From JAWKWA01 sp041397765 (GTDB lineage: Bacteria > Pseudomonadota > Alphaproteobacteria > Rhizobiales > Hyphomicrobiaceae), in the NCBI GenBank assembly GCA_041397765.1, contig JAWKWA010000011.1, positions 1 through 64,000 of the forward strand: a stretch of 64,000 nucleotides of DNA, written 5' to 3'. Below the pieces are notes generated by a model that saw nothing but the letters and a program-made list of their open reading frames with translations, was not told the origin of the DNA and did no database searches. A program made the position numbers and the translations under genes. Below are positions 1 through 8,620 of this stretch, piece by piece; the stretch's first letter is position 1; each line of letters starts with the position of its first letter.

Positions 1-68
1 CGAACCGCTAGGCTTTATGGTCGATGCCTTGCTGCCGGCCGGCCGAGCGCACAACGGATGACCCGCCC

Positions 69-2030
69 ATGACCACTTTCCCGCTGCTGTTCTCGCCGAT
101 CACGCTGCGCCGCACGCCGATCCGCAACCGCATTCTCTCGACCGGCCACCAGACCTATCTGACGAAGGGCAACAGGGCGGGCGAGGATTTCGTCGCCTAT
201 CACGAGGCCCGCGCCAGGGGCGGCGCCGGCCTCATCGTGCTCGAGGCCGCCCGCATCCACGAGACCGGCTTCTCCGACAGCCCGGAGGTCATCGTCACCA
301 CCGACGACTGCATCCCCGGCTACCGCGCCGTCGCCGATGCGGTACATCGCCATGGCGCCAGGCTCTTTGGCCAGATCTCCCATTCCGGGCGCTGCTCGAA
401 GCGCTCGCTCGCGGGCTTGCGCGGCGTCGCCTATTCGGCCTCCGCCATTCCCGACAACCGCTTCCACACCATGCCGCGCGAGATGCCGACCGACCTCGTC
501 GCCGAGATCGTCGAAGCCGCCGGCAGCGCCGCCCGGCGCTTCGCCGAGGCCCGGCTCGACGGCATCGAGGTGCTGGCGAGCCATGGCCTGCTCTTCTCGC
601 AATTCCTCAATCCGCGCACCAACCGGCGGACCGACGCCTATGGCGGCAGCTTCGACAACCGCCTCAGGCCGCTCGCCGACGCGCTCGCCGCCATCCGTCG
701 CGCCACCTCCGAGGACATGGTGATCGGCATCCGCATCTCCGCCGAGGAGGTGGAGGCGGACGGGCTCCAGGCCGACGAGGTGCTCGCCATCTGCACGGCA
801 CTGAGGGACCGCGGCCTCATCGACTATGTGAACACCACGCTCGGCTCCATGGCCGGTCTCGGCGGCTCGGTCCATGTCGTGCCGCCGATGGAGCTCGGCC
901 ACGCCTATGTCGCGCCGAAGGCGGGCACGCTGCGCGCCGCGCTCGGCTTGCCGGTCTTCGTCGCCGGCCGGATCAACCAGCCGCAGATCGCCGAGGAGGT
1001 GCTGCGACGCGGCGAGGCCGACATGTGCGGCATGACGCGCGCCATGATCGCCGACCCCGAGATGGCCAACAAGGCGATGGCCGGCCGGCTCGACGACATC
1101 CGCGCCTGCATCGGCTGCAATCAGGCCTGCATCGGCCACTACCATCAGGGCGTCGGCATCTCCTGCATCCAGAACCCGCTGACCGGCCGCGAGGCGCGGC
1201 TCGGCCCGCCGGCGAAGGCGACCCGGGCGCGCCGGGTGCTCGTCGCAGGTGGCGGCCCCGCCGGCATGAAGGCGGCCGCCGTCGCCGCCGAGCGCGGCCA
1301 TCATGTCGTCTTGTGCGAGGCCGCACCCCGTCTCGGTGGCCAGGTGCTGCTCGCCGAGCGGCTGCCCGAGCGTGCCGAGTTCGGCGGGCTTGCAACCAAT
1401 CTCGCCCGCGAGCTGGCGACCGCCGGCGTCGATGTCAGGTTGCGGACGCCGGTGACACGCGCCCTCGTCGAGGCCGAGGCGCCAGATGTCGTCGTCGTCG
1501 CCACCGGTGCCCGCCCCTACAGCCCTGAGATCGAGGGCCGCGAGGAGGCGCATATGGTCGACGCCTGGTCGGTTCTGCAGGCCAATGCCAATCCGGGCAC
1601 GCGCGTCCTGATCGCCGACTGGCGCTGCGACTGGGTCGGCATGGGGCTCGCCGAGAAGCTGGCCCGCGACGGCCATCACGTCCGCCTCGCGGTCAACGGC
1701 GTCTCGGCCGGCCAGAACCTGCAAATCTATCTCCGCGACCACTGGGTCGGTAAGCTCGCCCGGCTCGGCGTCGAGGTGATCCCCTACGCCCGCCTCTACG
1801 GCGCCGACCGCGACACCGCCTATCTGACCCACATCGTCACCGGCGATCCGATCGTCGCCGAGGCGGTCGATACCGTCGTGCTCGCGCTCGGCCACGAGCC
1901 GGTGACGACGCTCGAGCAGGAGCTTTCCGGACTTGCCGGCATCATCGTCGAGCCCGTCGGCGATTGCCTCGCCCCACGCACCGCCGAGGAGGCGGTCTAT
2001 GAGGGCTATATGGCCGGCCGCGCCATCTGA
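69..2030 (+). CDS. NADH:flavin oxidoreductase / 2,4-dienoyl-CoA reductase-like iron-sulfur flavoprotein
   Basis: 653 aa with the two-part layout of the trimethylamine dehydrogenase / 2,4-dienoyl-CoA reductase family. The N-terminal half (about 1-340) is an old-yellow-enzyme-type FMN barrel opening with FPLLFSPITLRRTPIRNR. Cysteines at about 347, 350, 354 and 366 form the C-X2-C-X3-C-X11-C motif that binds one 4Fe-4S cluster. A Rossmann nucleotide-binding segment with VAGGGPAGMKAA follows at about 390. The family reduces enoyl-CoAs or demethylates N-methylated compounds such as stachydrine and dimethylglycine; the substrate here cannot be told. The ATG at 69 is chosen because the barrel's first strand starts a few residues later. 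It converges with the SDR at 2097-2840. Family is secure, substrate open. Confidence 0.9.
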   Translation: MTTFPLLFSPITLRRTPIRNRILSTGHQTYLTKGNRAGEDFVAYHEARARGGAGLIVLEAARIHETGFSDSPEVIVTTDDCIPGYRAVADAVHRHGARLFGQISHSGRCSKRSLAGLRGVAYSASAIPDNRFHTMPREMPTDLVAEIVEAAGSAARRFAEARLDGIEVLASHGLLFSQFLNPRTNRRTDAYGGSFDNRLRPLADALAAIRRATSEDMVIGIRISAEEVEADGLQADEVLAICTALRDRGLIDYVNTTLGSMAGLGGSVHVVPPMELGHAYVAPKAGTLRAALGLPVFVAGRINQPQIAEEVLRRGEADMCGMTRAMIADPEMANKAMAGRLDDIRACIGCNQACIGHYHQGVGISCIQNPLTGREARLGPPAKATRARRVLVAGGGPAGMKAAAVAAERGHHVVLCEAAPRLGGQVLLAERLPERAEFGGLATNLARELATAGVDVRLRTPVTRALVEAEAPDVVVVATGARPYSPEIEGREEAHMVDAWSVLQANANPGTRVLIADWRCDWVGMGLAEKLARDGHHVRLAVNGVSAGQNLQIYLRDHWVGKLARLGVEVIPYARLYGADRDTAYLTHIVTGDPIVAEAVDTVVLALGHEPVTTLEQELSGLAGIIVEPVGDCLAPRTAEEAVYEGYMAGRAI

Positions 2031-2096
2031 ACTTGGGTCGACGCGCGCGTGCAGGCCGACAGCACGGCGCAAGGCGCAAGGGCCTGAGGCACGCCG

Positions 2097-2840
2097 TCAG
2101 AGCGACCAGCCGCCGTCGATCACATAGGCGCCGCCGGTGCAGAAGGCAGACTCGTCGGACCCGAGATAGACCGCAAGATGCGCGATCTCCTCGGCCGTCG
2201 CCAGTCGTCCCATCTTCTGCCGGGCGACGAAGGCCGAGCGATTGTCCTGATAGTCTCCTGCAAGCGCCCTGATGCGCTCCTCGAGCGAGGGTGTATCGAC
2301 GGTTCCGGGGCAGATCGCGTTGCAGCGTATGCCCCTCTCGCAGAAATCGGCGGCGATCGATTTCGTCAGCCCGAGCACGGCCGCCTTGGTCGCGCTGTAG
2401 ACCGCCCGGTTGGGCGCCCCCTTGATCGAGGAGGCGCAGGACGACATGTTGATCACCGAGCCGCCGCCCGCCGCCAGCATGGCCGGCAGGAAGGCCTGCG
2501 CCGTCCGCCACATGCTCTTGACGTTGATATCGAAAGAGCGGTCCCAGGCCTCCTCGTCGCAGTCGAGGATGGTGCCGGCATGGACATAGCCCGCACAATT
2601 GAAAAGCACGTCGACAGCCCCGGTCCTTGCCGCCGCCTGGCGCACCGCGTTGCTGTCGCGCACATCGAGCACCGCTGTCTCGATGGCGGGATGCTCGTCC
2701 TTCAACTCGTCCATCAGCCGCGCGCTGATGTCGGTCGCATGCACCCTCGCCCCTTCCGCCAGATAGGCGACCGCCGTCGCCCGGCCGATGCCCTGTCCCG
2801 CTGCAGTGATGAAGGCGATCTTCCCTTCGAGCCGGCCCAT
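2097..2840 (-). CDS. SDR family NAD(P)-dependent oxidoreductase (DHRS6/BDH2-like)
   Basis: 247 aa classical short-chain dehydrogenase. The cofactor motif is TAAGQGIGR near the N-terminus. The aspartate in HATDIS, after the second strand, suggests NAD(H) preference. The NNAG-type segment reads FNCAGYV, the catalytic serine lies in NMSSCASS, and the active-site pair is Y-S-A-T-K. The closest recognised family members are the human DHRS6 / type 2 3-hydroxybutyrate dehydrogenase group and sugar dehydrogenases of the same subfamily, so the substrate is inferred only loosely. A 59-codon gene lies 80 bp upstream on the same strand and may be co-transcribed with it. Confidence 0.88.
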   Translation of the reverse strand: MGRLEGKIAFITAAGQGIGRATAVAYLAEGARVHATDISARLMDELKDEHPAIETAVLDVRDSNAVRQAAARTGAVDVLFNCAGYVHAGTILDCDEEAWDRSFDINVKSMWRTAQAFLPAMLAAGGGSVINMSSCASSIKGAPNRAVYSATKAAVLGLTKSIAADFCERGIRCNAICPGTVDTPSLEERIRALAGDYQDNRSAFVARQKMGRLATAEEIAHLAVYLGSDESAFCTGGAYVIDGGWSL

Positions 2841-2920
2841 ACCCGTTCTCCCCCTGCCTGCCGTGTCCGACCCGATCGGACGGCGATGTCATCGAGCAGG
2901 GGAATCTGACACGGATCGCA

Positions 2921-3100
2921 TCACGCCCGCCAGACCTTCCAGGTCGGCTCGCTGCGTTCGAGCATGGCGATGCAGGCCGCCGCCTGCTCCACCCTGATGA
3001 ACCGCTCGTATTCCTCGGGCGTCTCGCCGGGGCGCTGCACCACGACCGTCCAATTCGGTCCCGTTCCAACGTTCGGCTGGATCGATTCCTGGATCGTCAT
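2921..3100 (-). CDS. Small hypothetical protein (59 aa)
   Basis: Short reading frame starting MTIQESIQPNVGTGPNWTVV and ending EPTWKVWRA. An almost ideal Shine-Dalgarno, AGGAGG, lies about 9 bases before the ATG, and codon third positions are mostly G or C like its neighbours. The protein is soluble, with acidic and basic residues mixed (RPGETPEEYERF) and no signal peptide or membrane segment. I do not recognise a family. It lies directly upstream of the SDR at 2097-2840 on the same strand, so the two are probably one transcript. An array of three GAACA repeats lies about 85-110 bp upstream. Confidence 0.6.
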   Translation of the reverse strand: MTIQESIQPNVGTGPNWTVVVQRPGETPEEYERFIRVEQAAACIAMLERSEPTWKVWRA

Positions 3101-3185
3101 CGTCGCTTACCTCCTGGCGCGGCCGCCCATCCGGCCCGCGCATTGCCTTCCCTGACACCTCCCGAAAGACGCGAACGCCACCCGC

Positions 3186-3210
3186 GAACAACTGAGAACA
3201 AACTAGAACA
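3186..3210. repeat. Three GAACA repeats with a 10-bp period, possible operator
   Basis: GAACA occurs at 3186-3190, 3196-3200 and 3206-3210, each separated by five A-rich bases (actga, aacta). Read on the minus strand this is TGTTC-N5-TGTTC-N5-TGTTC, one copy per helical turn. It lies in the gap upstream of the 59-aa gene / SDR pair and downstream of rpe, where an operator would sit. The spacing does not match the alphaproteobacterial LexA box (GAAC-N7-GAAC). No regulator gene is adjacent. Function is inference. Confidence 0.4.
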
Positions 3211-3321
3211 AATCACGTACGATCGCAAGTGCCTTTCCATCCTTTCCGTCGATTTTTCTCCCGTCCGCCGCGCCCTCGCATCGTCCTTGCATCCGCGCCG
3301 ACCGCAGACCCGCCGGCCACC

Positions 3322-3993
3322 TCAGCGCTTGACGGCCGCCGTGGCGGCCGCCCGCAGCGCGGCGATGTTCTCGGCATAGGGGGCCCCTTTGAACACCCCG
3401 TTCCCGGCGACGATCGTGTCCGCCCCGGCCGCCGCCACCATCGCCACCGTTTCGCGATTGATGCCGCCGTCGACCTCGAGCCGGATCGGCCGGGTCCCGA
3501 TCATCTGGCGAATGCGAGCGATCTTCTGCGTCATCGCCGGGATGAACGCCTGGCCGCCGAAGCCGGGATTGACCGTCATGACCAGCACCAGATCGAGCCG
3601 GTCGAGCACATAGGCGATGGCACTCTCCGGTGTCGCCGGCGTGATCGAGACGCCGGCCTGCTTGCCGAGCCGCCGGATCAGGTCGAGCGTCCGGTCGAGA
3701 TGGGGCCCGGCCTCGGCATGGACCGTGATGATGTCGGAGCCCGCCCGCGCGAAAGCCTCGATATAGGGGTCGGCGGGTGCGATCATCAGATGCACATCGA
3801 GCGGCTTTCCCGTCACCGGCCGGATCGCCTCGACGATCATCGGCCCGATGGTGATGTTGGGCACGAAATGGCCGTCCATGACATCGACATGCACCCAGTC
3901 GCAACCGGCCGCGTCGATCGCCCGGACCTCCTCGCCGAGCCGCGCGAAGTCGCACGAGAGGATGGAAGGGGCGATCAGGATCTCGGCACTCAT
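3322..3993 (-). CDS. rpe: Ribulose-phosphate 3-epimerase
   Basis: 223 aa, full length for the family. Interconverts D-ribulose 5-phosphate and D-xylulose 5-phosphate in the pentose phosphate pathway. Recognisable segments are IAPSILSCDFARLGEEV at the N-terminus, CDWVHVDVMDGHFVPNITIGP with metal-binding His/Asp residues, LDVHLMI, VMTVNPGFGGQ and EVDGGINRETV, and the phosphate-binding GNGVFKG near the end. The ATG at 3993 is chosen because it opens the conserved first strand and follows a GGAGG sequence. It stands alone between the small-gene/SDR unit and a divergent SDR. Confidence 0.95.
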   Translation of the reverse strand: MSAEILIAPSILSCDFARLGEEVRAIDAAGCDWVHVDVMDGHFVPNITIGPMIVEAIRPVTGKPLDVHLMIAPADPYIEAFARAGSDIITVHAEAGPHLDRTLDLIRRLGKQAGVSITPATPESAIAYVLDRLDLVLVMTVNPGFGGQAFIPAMTQKIARIRQMIGTRPIRLEVDGGINRETVAMVAAAGADTIVAGNGVFKGAPYAENIAALRAAATAAVKR

Positions 3994-4174
3994 GGGGCCT
4001 CCGCGAGCGTTTGAACGATGGACAGGCCGGAGCGATTGCCCACCTGATGTGTCGGAACGAACCGCGACATTACGGCGGCCGGCGCCGCGGCAGAAGCGCT
4101 GCCCGGTCATTCTCCCGCCTCATCGTCGAGGGATGGCAGAGGCCCCGCGGTCGGAGCGGGGCGGATGGCGAGCG

Positions 4175-5122
4175 ATGGGCAATGCGATCGGGCGTCTGGC
4201 ATGGCTGTGGCGGAACCGCCATCGCCGACGGCTGCGCGGGCCGACCCGGGCAGATGGGGACGGGAGGGTCGCCGATCCACGCCTCGATTCGCTCCGCCCC
4301 GGTTCGGATCTACCGGAAGGCTCCACGCCCTTCGTTCTCGTCACCGGCGCGAGCCGTGGCATCGGCCGCGAGATCGCGCGCGAGTTCGCACGGCGCGGCT
4401 TCCCGCTCGCCCTCGTCGCGCGTGCGCCCGACCGCCTCGCCGAGACTGCCGCCGCCATCGCCCGCGAGCATGGCAAGGAACCCCTCGTCGTCGCAGCCGA
4501 CCTTGCGACAGTCGAGGGCCTCGACCGGGTGGAGGCGGCGATCGCCGCGGCCGGCGGCCATGTCGACATTCTCGTCAACAACGCCGCCATCGGCCTTGCC
4601 GGCCCCTTCGCCGAAGATCCGCCCGCGGCCATCCGCCGGCTCGTCGACCTCGATGTCCGCGCCCTCGCCGACCTGATGGCACGATTCCTGCCCGGCATGA
4701 TCGCGCGTGGCGAGGGCGGCATCCTCAATGTCGCTTCGCTCGCCGGCCTCGTGCCGGGCCCCAATCAGGCGGCCTACTACGCGGCCAAGGCCTTCGTGGT
4801 CTCGCTGACCGAGGCGGTCGCCTCGGAGACGGCGGGGCTCGGCATTCGCGTCGCGGCCGTGCTGCCCGGTCCCGTCGACACCGGGTTCCACCGCCGCATG
4901 GGTGCGGAGGGCTCCTATTACCTGCCGCTCTTCGGCAGGGCCGACCCCGCCCGTGTGGCGCGCGCGGCGGTCCGCGGCTTTTTTTGGGGAAGGACCTTGA
5001 TCGTGCCGGGCGTACTGGACCATCTTTATTGGATTGCACTCCGATTCACCCCTCATCCGATAGCTGTCCCCCTGATCGGCTGGATGCTGAAGAAACGGCG
5101 AGCGGACGACCATGACCTATGA
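4175..5122 (+). CDS. SDR family NAD(P)-dependent oxidoreductase with an Arg-rich N-terminal extension
   Basis: 315 aa. After a basic lead of roughly 45-50 residues (WLWRNRHRRRLRG) comes a classical SDR core: VTGASRGIGREIA, NNAAIGLAG, the serine region NVASLAG and the catalytic Y-Y-A-A-K. The C-terminal part contains IVPGVLDHLYWIALRF, a hydrophobic stretch seen in membrane-associated acyl or ketone reductases of this family. The start is uncertain: ATG 4175 gives the full extension, and no strong ribosome site decides it. The last 11 bases overlap the following amidotransferase gene, so the two are probably translated as an operon. Confidence 0.83.
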   Translation: MGNAIGRLAWLWRNRHRRRLRGPTRADGDGRVADPRLDSLRPGSDLPEGSTPFVLVTGASRGIGREIAREFARRGFPLALVARAPDRLAETAAAIAREHGKEPLVVAADLATVEGLDRVEAAIAAAGGHVDILVNNAAIGLAGPFAEDPPAAIRRLVDLDVRALADLMARFLPGMIARGEGGILNVASLAGLVPGPNQAAYYAAKAFVVSLTEAVASETAGLGIRVAAVLPGPVDTGFHRRMGAEGSYYLPLFGRADPARVARAAVRGFFWGRTLIVPGVLDHLYWIALRFTPHPIAVPLIGWMLKKRRADDHDL

Positions 5123-5966
5123 TGCGCGTTCGGACGGTGAGAGACGCCCCGAGATCGAGCGCACCCCGGCGCAGCCGATGAAGGCGAGAGCCGTGGTCGC
5201 GCCGCACCCGAAGCGTCTGCGTGGCGCGGCCTCGCCCCCCGCCCTGCCCTGCGGCCGTCCCGAGCTCGACCGCATCCTCGTCGTCATGCATGGCGAGCAC
5301 TCCTGCGCCGGCCGCATCGGCCAGCTCCTGAAACGCCGCGGCTACCGGCTCGACATCCGCAAGCCGCGCTTCGGCTCGGCGCTCCCCGAGACGCTGGCGG
5401 AGCATGCCGGTGCCATCGTCTTCGGCGGCCCGATGAGCGCCAACGATCCCGACGACTATATCCGCCGCGAGATCGACTGGATCGGCGTCGCACTGAAGGA
5501 GGAGAAGCCCTATCTCGGCGTCTGCCTCGGCGCGCAGATGCTCGCCCGTCACCTCGGCGCGGCCGTCGCCTTCCACCCGGAGACCCGCGTCGAGATCGGC
5601 TATTACGACGTCATGCCGACCGAGGCCGGCCGTCTGCTCGGTCCCTGGCCCGAGAAGGTCTATCACTGGCATCGCGAGGGTTTCGAGCTGCCGGCCGGGT
5701 CGACGCTTCTCGCCAGCGGCCATAGCGGCTTCCCCAACCAGGCCTATGCCTACGGCCGCGCGGCCATCGGCGTGCAGTTCCACCCCGAGATCACCTATAC
5801 TCTGGTCAACCGCTGGTCGGTCGTCGCGCGCGAGCGGCTCGGCCTCACCGGCGCCCAGTCGCACGTGCTGCAGATGGAAGGCCATGTCCGCTATCAGGCC
5901 GCCGTCGCAAGCTGGCTCGACGCCTTTCTCGGCCGTTGGCTGGAACGGCGCGTGACGGCCGGGTGA
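5112..5966 (+). CDS. Class I glutamine amidotransferase, GMP-synthase-like
   Basis: 284 aa. The catalytic cysteine is in the nucleophile elbow GVCLGAQM, and the His-Glu pair is in QFHPEIT, so the glutaminase triad is complete. FGGPMSANDPDDY is typical of stand-alone GATase domains related to GuaA. The N-terminal 50 or so residues are basic and variable and are not part of the domain. There is no synthetase domain, so the ammonia acceptor is unknown. It overlaps the preceding SDR by 11 bases, which suggests coupled translation but does not reveal a pathway. Confidence 0.87.
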   Translation: MTYDARSDGERRPEIERTPAQPMKARAVVAPHPKRLRGAASPPALPCGRPELDRILVVMHGEHSCAGRIGQLLKRRGYRLDIRKPRFGSALPETLAEHAGAIVFGGPMSANDPDDYIRREIDWIGVALKEEKPYLGVCLGAQMLARHLGAAVAFHPETRVEIGYYDVMPTEAGRLLGPWPEKVYHWHREGFELPAGSTLLASGHSGFPNQAYAYGRAAIGVQFHPEITYTLVNRWSVVARERLGLTGAQSHVLQMEGHVRYQAAVASWLDAFLGRWLERRVTAG

Positions 5967-6278
5967 GCATCGCCTGTCGCCCGTGGCCTGTCGCTCGAGG
6001 CATGTCGCCTGGCGCCGGCCGCCGATCCCTCGAATTTGCCGGAGCGGCGATACGGCTTCGTTGACGAATTCCGCGCACTTGCCTTGCCGCCGCCGCGAAC
6101 CTTGCCGAATGTCGGCGGGCGCGGCTGGTTCGTTGCGCGTCGAAGGCCACGCCGCACCGGGCGGGGCGACCGGCTGGACGGATCCGTCCAACTGTAGCCG
6201 GCCGTCTCCGCCCGGCAGCGCCGCCGGCCGGCCTACGCCCTCGCGAGCGTGCCGGCCTGTGGTACGGCGACGGGCCGG
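5967..6278. other. Intergenic, no gene seen
   Basis: GC-rich gap between two converging genes (the amidotransferase and thiQ). Several short GC inverted repeats are present, but I see no hairpin followed by a clear T-run and no convincing coding frame. Confidence 0.4.
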
Positions 6279-7007
6279 CTATGCCGCCCCTCGACCGAGG
6301 GTCCCCAGATAACGCCCGACCGCCGGGTTCTCGCCCCTCAGCATGTCCATGACCGGGCCACGCGCTGCGATCCGCCCGTCCTCGAGGAAAGCGAGATGCG
6401 TCGCCACCGCCGCGGCATCGGCCGGATCGTGCGTGACGATCACCATGCTCGTGCCGGTGCGCTTCTGCAGCCCAACGATCAGCCCGATGATATCCTGCCG
6501 AAGGCTCGGACCGAGCGCGCCGAACGGCTCGTCGAGCAGCATGACCGGGCGGTCCCTGACCAGACCGCGGGCGATCGCCGCCCGGCTCGCTTCCCCGCCC
6601 GAGATCTCCCGCGGCAGCCGCGCGCCGTGGTCCGCGAGCCCGACCTCTTCGAGCGCGCCGTCGATCCGCATCCACTCGGCCCGGGACAGCCGCAAGGACG
6701 GCGACAGGCCGAGCGCCACATTGGTGCGGACATCGAGATGGGCGAACAGATTGTTGTCCTGGAAGATCGTCGTCACCGGCCGGGCGGCCGGCGGCAGGTC
6801 GGTGACATCGGCCTCGCCGATCAGGATGCGTCCCGCATCCGGCTGCTCGAAGCCGGCGATGAGAGCGATCAGCGTCGACTTCCCCGACCCGCTCGGTCCC
6901 ATCACGGCGAGCCGCTCTGCGGCCGCAACGTCGAGCTCGAACTGCATGGCCCGGCCGCCGCGATAGGCGAACCGCACGTCCTGAAGCGCGATCCTCTGTC
7001 CGCTCAC
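6279..7007 (-). CDS. thiQ: Thiamine ABC transporter, ATP-binding protein
   Basis: 242 aa from a GTG start. Walker A is GPSGSGKS at residues 37-44, the Q-loop is FQDNN, the signature is EISGGEASR, and Walker B is VMLLDEPFGALGPSLR, followed by the switch histidine in VTHDPADA. The GTG overlaps the thiP stop codon (GTGA arrangement), so thiP and thiQ are translationally coupled. Identity as ThiQ rather than another importer ATPase comes from the operon: a ThiB-like binding protein, a double-length permease and an upstream TPP riboswitch. It powers uptake of thiamine across the inner membrane. Confidence 0.92.
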   Translation of the reverse strand: MSGQRIALQDVRFAYRGGRAMQFELDVAAAERLAVMGPSGSGKSTLIALIAGFEQPDAGRILIGEADVTDLPPAARPVTTIFQDNNLFAHLDVRTNVALGLSPSLRLSRAEWMRIDGALEEVGLADHGARLPREISGGEASRAAIARGLVRDRPVMLLDEPFGALGPSLRQDIIGLIVGLQKRTGTSMVIVTHDPADAAAVATHLAFLEDGRIAARGPVMDMLRGENPAVGRYLGTLGRGAA

Positions 7008-8620
7008 CGCCGCCTCTCCCGCCCGAGTTGGCCACTGAGAAGCGTGATCGCCAGCGCGGCCGCGAGCAGCAGCAAGGCAATGCCCGCCGCATCGTTCGTC
7101 CGGTAGCTGCCCATGCGCTGATAGAGCAGGAAGGGCAGCGTCGTCAGCCGGTCGCTGCCGAACAGCGCGATGGCGCCGAGATCGCCGAGCGAGACGAGCC
7201 CCGCCATCACCAGCGCGAGCAGCACCGGCCGCCTCAGCACCGGCCAGTCGACGAGCCGCAGCCGGTCGAGCCCTTCGATCCCGAGCGAGGCGGCGAGCCG
7301 GTCGTGACGGTTGAGATGCGCCTCGAGCGCCGGTCCGAGTACCCGCGCGACGAAAGGCAGGGCCATGATGGCATTGAGCGCGACGACGATCGCCGGGGCG
7401 AAGCGCGCCGGATCGCCGAGCGGCAGCAGGAGCACGAACCAGCCGGCCCTGACCACCACCGGCGGCACCACGATCGACAGGCTGAGCACCTGTTCGAGCA
7501 GGCGGCGGGCCGCCTGTCGGCCGTCGCGTCGGGCACCGAGCCGTGCTCGCACCTCGAGAATGGGCCAGGCGATGGCGAGCGACAGGAGGCCCGCCGAGAC
7601 CGCGACGAGGAGCGACGTCGCAAGGGCCCTGAGGAACTCCGGATCGGCGACGAGCCGTCCGATCGGGGCACCGAGCCCGGCGGTGACGACCGAGAGAAGC
7701 GGCAGCAGCACGAAGGCCGCCGCCAGCCAGATCACCAGGTGATCGCCGATCAGCCCGGCACGCCCCCGCCCGTCGAGCCGCATGATCCGCCGCCCCGGCC
7801 CCCAACCGACCGCCTCGGGCGTCGCGAGCCGGCCGAGCAGCGCCACCAGCACCGCGCAGATGGCGATCTGGGCGAGCGCCAGCCGCACGGCGAGTGCAGG
7901 TGCGAAATCGAAGCGGAGAGCCTGATAGACCGCGACCTCGACCGTCGTCGCGCGCGGTCCCCCGCCGAGCGTCAGCACCACCGTGAAGCTCGCCACGCAC
8001 AGCATCGCGACCAGTCCGGCGATGCCCGGCAGCACGGCCACCAGGACCGGCCCCTCGATGAAGCGCAGGACGCCGAGGCGCGTGAGGCCGAGCTCGGCCG
8101 CCAGCCGCCAGCTCTCGCCCGGGATGCGCTCGAGCTCGGCGAGCGCGAGTCGCGCCACCAGCGGCAGATTGAAGAAGACATGCGCGATGAGGATGCCGGA
8201 GAGCCCGTAGATCGAGGGCGGCGGCCCGAGGCCCAGCGCCGCTGCCAGCCGCCCGAGCCATCCGTTCGCCCCGAAGACGACGACGATACCGAGCACCGCC
8301 ACGAGCGCCGGCAGGGCGAGCGGCACCGCAAAGAGCGCAAGCAGCGCCGATCGCCCCGGAAAGGCCGGCCGTCGCGCCAGCGCCAGCGCCACCGGCACGC
8401 CGAGCGCCACGGCGAGCGCCGTCGAGAGCCCGGCCTGCAGCAGCGTGAAGCCGATCACCCGCCACAGATAGGGCGAGCCGAGCCCGAGCGAGGCGCCCCC
8501 CGCCGCCTGATCGAGCGAGCGCAGCGTCAGCGCAAGGAGCGCAACGCCGATCGTGCCGGCCACCACCGTGAGGGCGGCCGCGAGACCGAGCGACCTCAGC
8601 GCGTCACGGCGTCGAGCCAT
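7004..8620 (-). CDS. thiP: Thiamine ABC transporter, permease
   Basis: 538 aa, about twice the size of a usual permease, with around twelve hydrophobic segments and two repeated permease halves. This is the known ThiP layout, in which one polypeptide forms the whole membrane channel. Each half carries a segment resembling the EAA loop that docks ThiQ, for example LAAELGLTRLGVLRFIEGP and LAASLGIEGLDRLRLVDWP. An ATG at 8632 would add four residues (MDRG). The 8620 ATG is preferred because an AGGA lies at a better distance. Either start lies inside the 3' end of thiB. Confidence 0.92.
   Translation of the reverse strand: MARRRDALRSLGLAAALTVVAGTIGVALLALTLRSLDQAAGGASLGLGSPYLWRVIGFTLLQAGLSTALAVALGVPVALALARRPAFPGRSALLALFAVPLALPALVAVLGIVVVFGANGWLGRLAAALGLGPPPSIYGLSGILIAHVFFNLPLVARLALAELERIPGESWRLAAELGLTRLGVLRFIEGPVLVAVLPGIAGLVAMLCVASFTVVLTLGGGPRATTVEVAVYQALRFDFAPALAVRLALAQIAICAVLVALLGRLATPEAVGWGPGRRIMRLDGRGRAGLIGDHLVIWLAAAFVLLPLLSVVTAGLGAPIGRLVADPEFLRALATSLLVAVSAGLLSLAIAWPILEVRARLGARRDGRQAARRLLEQVLSLSIVVPPVVVRAGWFVLLLPLGDPARFAPAIVVALNAIMALPFVARVLGPALEAHLNRHDRLAASLGIEGLDRLRLVDWPVLRRPVLLALVMAGLVSLGDLGAIALFGSDRLTTLPFLLYQRMGSYRTNDAAGIALLLLAAALAITLLSGQLGRERRR

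Noticed and set aside
15..2072. 685-codon open frame on the minus strand
   Set aside because: Mirror of the flavin oxidoreductase; no motif, and codon bias is on the wrong strand.
2889..3191. 100-aa minus-strand frame
   Set aside because: Shifted by one relative to the 59-aa frame at 2921-3100, which has the better ribosome site and codon use.
3186..3210. SOS (LexA) box
   Set aside because: Half-sites GAAC are present, but spacing is 6 bases instead of the 7 required by the alphaproteobacterial LexA box.
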